From NCBI GenBank assembly GCA_963755825.1, contig CAVWLA010000001.1, forward strand, positions 2,170,001-2,234,000: 64,000 nucleotides of DNA. The letters are read 5' to 3'. A model generated the notes under the pieces. That model was not told where the DNA came from and made no database searches. It saw only the letters and a program-made list of their open reading frames with translations. Position numbers and translations under genes: made by a program. Position 1 is the stretch's first letter. The number at the start of each line of letters is the position of its first letter. Below, piece by piece: positions 61,905-64,000 of the stretch. This DNA comes from DATBQN01 sp963755825. Lineage in GTDB: Bacteria; Acidobacteriota; Thermoanaerobaculia; Multivoradales; UBA5704.

Positions 61905-62262
61905 CCCGCGGGGCAGGATACGTTGCCGCTGCAGCAGTCGTTTTCCGTCGCCTGCGATGACGCCCAGTTTATGACTTTACCGGAACTGTTGTTGAGGCAG
62001 AGGTAGCGGCAGCTGTTGGGCGGCTGGCTGCTCGCCGCGGCGAGACCGACGAGAGCAAGGGTGACTGTCAGGCCGAAGGTGCGAAACAAGGTCTTCATAT
62101 TCGGGTCCTTTCAGTTGCGCCGCGCCTTTGGTAGTAGCGGCTTTCTAACTTTAGAGGTGCCTGGTGGATCGCAAACGTAGCCGCTACCCCGGCGCCGCGC
62201 GGCCCGGTACGATGATCGGCATGGACGCTGAGCACCTGTCCGGCGAGTCGGTGGTCCGCGAC
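61713..62262 (+). repeat. 42-base direct repeat flanking the small Cys-rich gene
   Basis: Bases 61713-61754 and 62221-62262 agree at 36 of 42 positions, with core gcacctgtccggcgag. They flank the six-Cys gene at 61856-62098. They may be duplicated pieces of one old gene. Confidence 0.65.
61856..62098 (-). CDS. Second small secreted six-cysteine protein, 80 aa
   Basis: A signal peptide (MKTLFRTFGLTVTLALVGLAAA) is followed by a short mature chain with cysteines in the pattern C-x3-C-x20-CC-x5-C-x16-C, ending Cys-Pro. Three disulfides are likely outside the cell. It is rich in Asn, Ser, Gly and Trp, unlike the cytoplasmic proteins here. AAAGGA precedes the ATG. The Cys spacing is not that of the 92-residue protein at 34065, but size, export and CC pair are shared. 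Family unknown. Confidence 0.65.
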   Translation of the reverse strand: MKTLFRTFGLTVTLALVGLAAASSQPPNSCRYLCLNNSSGKVINWASSQATENDCCSGNVSCPAGYSWDGFISWNGTGCP

Positions 62263-62386
62263 GAGCGGGGCGCTTTGCAGCGCCAGCATCACCTGGAACA
62301 GCGGCGAATGGCTCAAGTGCGGTCAGGCGACAGCTCCTCGATCAGCCGCTCGCCGCCGGATTGGGACCAGAGTTCGTCACGCGTCG

Positions 62387-62515
62387 GAGCTGTTCCAGCC
62401 TTCCGCGCGCGCGATCGACACCACGCTGCAAGTCGCTCGCACGATCGCCGACCTCGCCGGCGGCGGCCCGATCCGCCCGGCGCCGCTCGCTGAAGCGTTT
62501 CAATATTCGAATCGC
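62387..62515 (+). pseudogene. Remnant of a ComM/Mg-chelatase-like gene C-terminus
   Basis: One plus-strand frame reads ELFQPSARAIDTTLQVARTI then ADLAGGGPIRPAPLAEAFQY. This follows the conserved end of ComM/YifB proteins (SARA-x-R-x-L-x-VARTIADL-x-G-x-x-I-x-x-x-HL-x-EA-x-QYR). There is no start, the upstream part is out of frame, and no stop follows at the usual place. The repeat copy at 62221 (GESVVRDERG) may be an earlier ComM piece. Recognition is from the motif. Confidence 0.55.
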
Positions 62516-62535
62516 GGGGTGATCTGGAGGGCAGA

Positions 62536-64000
62536 TCAGCCGGTCGGCGCCGAGCCGTCGTGGACGCCGTCCGCCACCAGGCTCGCGGCCGCCGTCGATG
62601 CCGCGGCGTCCAGGCAGGTGCGCAGGTCGCGCGCCAGGGTGTCGACGTAGGGCCGCGCCATCATGCTGCGATGGCGGCCGGGCACGCTGTAGACCTCGAC
62701 GCCGCCGCGGGCGAGCTCGCCCCAGCCGAGAAGCGGATCGGCCACCGCCTTCGGGCGCTCGCTGGCGCGGAAGAGGACGAGACGGCCCGGGTAGGGGCGC
62801 GGGCGGTAGAGGCGCATGGCCACCGCGTTCGCCCGGTAGACGGCGAGCGAGCGCTCGGCGCCGGCGTGATCGTAGTCGGCCGGGTAGAGGCCGCTGGCGC
62901 GGGCGACCTCGGCGAGGTGGCCGAGCCGCTGGTCGGCGGGGATGTCGCGCAGCTCCTCGGCGGTGACCTGCAGCTCCTCGAAGGCGGAGGCGAGGAATTT
63001 GGCGTCGTCGAACTGCACCGAGGTGTCGGTGGCCGCCGCGTTGGCGTCCATGATGGCGAGGAGGGCCACCGCGCTGCCGCGCTCGGCCAGCCGGCAGGCC
63101 ATCTCGTAGGCGACGAAACCGCCGGACGACCAGCCGCCGAGGAGGTAGGGGCCGTCGGGAACGAGCCGCGTCATCTCGGCGAGCGAGAGCTCGGCGATCT
63201 CCTCGATGCTCGCAGCGATCGCCTCGCCGGCGCGCAGGCCGCGGGCGCGGATGCCGTAGGTCGGCTGGTCGGGGCCGAGGCGGCGGGCGAGCTCGGCGTA
63301 GCAGCTCACCTCGCCGAAGCCCGGCGGCAGGCAGAAAAACGGCCGGCGGCTCCCCTCGGTCTGCAGCGCGACGAGGAGCGAGCGGCCGGCGGCCGGCGCC
63401 CGTGGAGGCACGAGGGCCGCCGGGGCCGCCTTCTGGGGGGGCGCCGGCCGCTCGTAGCCCAGGCGCTCGGCGAGCGCCTGGGTCGCCTCGCCGAGGGCGG
63501 CCGGCGGCGCGGCGCCCTCGCCGTCGCGCCAGCGGTCGGCGACGGTGGGGTCGATGCGGCCGTGGGCGCGGAACTTGACGTCGCCCAGCATGCGCGACTC
63601 GGCGTGGATGCCGTCGGTCATCCGCGCCGCCTCGCCGGCATAGGGCCGCGCCATCGCCGGCTCGAAGTCGAGGCCGAGGAAGGCGCAGATGCGCTCGAGG
63701 GCCGCCTCCGGCGCCCGCAGCAGGTCCTCGAAGCGGACCGCGTGCTGGCGGCGCGCCGGCACGCCGGCGAGGAAGCCGAGGATGTTCTCGTGCGAGGCGA
63801 GCCAGATGAGCTCGGCGAGCCGGCGGCGCGAGAATGGGTGCTCGCGGCGGAAGAAGATCTGGTCGAGCTTCGCCTCGTCGAAGGAGCGGATCATCCCCGC
63901 CGGGTGGCGGACGAGGTGGAGGTACAGGGGTGACCGGAAGCCCTCCTCGGCGCGCGCCAGGGCCGCCGGGTCGAGGGCGTAGGACGGCGTCTTGTCGACC
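62536..64000 (-). CDS. C-terminus of a megasynthase: sulfotransferase plus thioesterase domains
   Basis: The frame is open to the window edge, so the start and earlier domains are missing. From the edge inward: a PAPS-type sulfotransferase piece (YLHLVRHPAGMIRSF as the 3'-phosphate loop, then the VRFEDLLRAPE and FLGLDFEP strands). A Pro/Ala linker follows, then a type I thioesterase (FFCLPPGFGEVSCYAELARR, active-site Ser in GWSSGG, likely Asp in IMDANA and His in VPGRHRSM). A terminal sulfotransferase-thioesterase pair is the arrangement known from curacin CurM and olefin synthases, where sulfation of a beta-hydroxyl drives decarboxylation to a terminal alkene. Whether this enzyme does so is inference. 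Confidence 0.85.
   Translation of the reverse strand, partial: VDKTPSYALDPAALARAEEGFRSPLYLHLVRHPAGMIRSFDEAKLDQIFFRREHPFSRRRLAELIWLASHENILGFLAGVPARRQHAVRFEDLLRAPEAALERICAFLGLDFEPAMARPYAGEAARMTDGIHAESRMLGDVKFRAHGRIDPTVADRWRDGEGAAPPAALGEATQALAERLGYERPAPPQKAAPAALVPPRAPAAGRSLLVALQTEGSRRPFFCLPPGFGEVSCYAELARRLGPDQPTYGIRARGLRAGEAIAASIEEIAELSLAEMTRLVPDGPYLLGGWSSGGFVAYEMACRLAERGSAVALLAIMDANAAATDTSVQFDDAKFLASAFEELQVTAEELRDIPADQRLGHLAEVARASGLYPADYDHAGAERSLAVYRANAVAMRLYRPRPYPGRLVLFRASERPKAVADPLLGWGELARGGVEVYSVPGRHRSMMARPYVDTLARDLRTCLDAAASTAAASLVADGVHDGSAPTG

Noticed and set aside
62164..62493. A 109-codon frame after the six-Cys gene as a real gene
   Set aside because: It is in a different frame from the recognisable ComM-like motif in the same DNA and lacks any signature.

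Overview
The window is a high-GC (roughly 70% by eye), gene-dense bacterial chromosome segment with Gram-negative features: a TonB-dependent receptor, lipoprotein and Tat signals, a sulfate-binding periplasmic protein and type IV pilus motors. A complete hopanoid operon and a distinctive C-terminal domain on a PQQ-like repeat protein make me favour an uncultured Acidobacteriota (Thermoanaerobaculia-like). That placement is inference. I saw no tRNA, rRNA, CRISPR array, insertion sequence or phage gene.

Layout. 0-8 kb: end of a membrane protein, a PlsC-type acyltransferase, an APC permease coupled to a KUP potassium transporter, and a POT peptide transporter. 8.5-17 kb: tyrA, a secreted protein, a GT-C membrane protein, a histone H1-like protein, and a metB plus aspartokinase-homoserine dehydrogenase pair in which the kinase lacks ACT domains. 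17-24.5 kb: AcvB/VirJ-like hydrolase, zinc-ribbon membrane protein, MFS transporter, diacylglycerol kinase-like enzyme, B3/B4 protein, and a cNMP-PilZ protein coupled to a GNAT acetyltransferase. 24.6-27.3 kb: two PilT-family ATPases. 27-34 kb: membrane spermidine synthase-like protein, TonB receptor, GT39 protein. 34.9-41 kb: hopanoid operon (shc, hpnH, hpnA, hpnG, squalene synthase) on the minus strand. 41-47 kb: PQQ-like protein and two tandem vanadium haloperoxidase paralogues. 48.2-55.3 kb: one six-gene minus-strand operon of sulfate ABC importer plus two-component system, whose ATPase carries two fused universal stress domains. 55.5-64 kb: rlmL-like methylase, class V aminotransferase, RRM protein, P450, XRE regulator, and the end of a megasynthase with sulfotransferase and thioesterase domains.

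What stands out. (1) The CysA-Usp-Usp fusion with its own histidine kinase and regulator. (2) A long nested inverted repeat at 56781-56949. (3) A dispersed hairpin with a conserved loop at 34355-34395 and 43026-43066. (4) Tandem haloperoxidases with Ala in place of the usual vanadate-pocket Ser. (5) Two tiny secreted six-cysteine proteins, each beside a decayed gene fragment: a cas3 HD-like remnant at 33818-33991 and a ComM-like remnant at 62387-62515. (6) A cAMP/c-di-GMP-type receptor fusion close to the pilus motors.

Many junctions are stop/start overlaps (ATGA, GTGA, TAATG), which indicates extensive translational coupling. All family names come from motifs and general family knowledge; no database search was possible.
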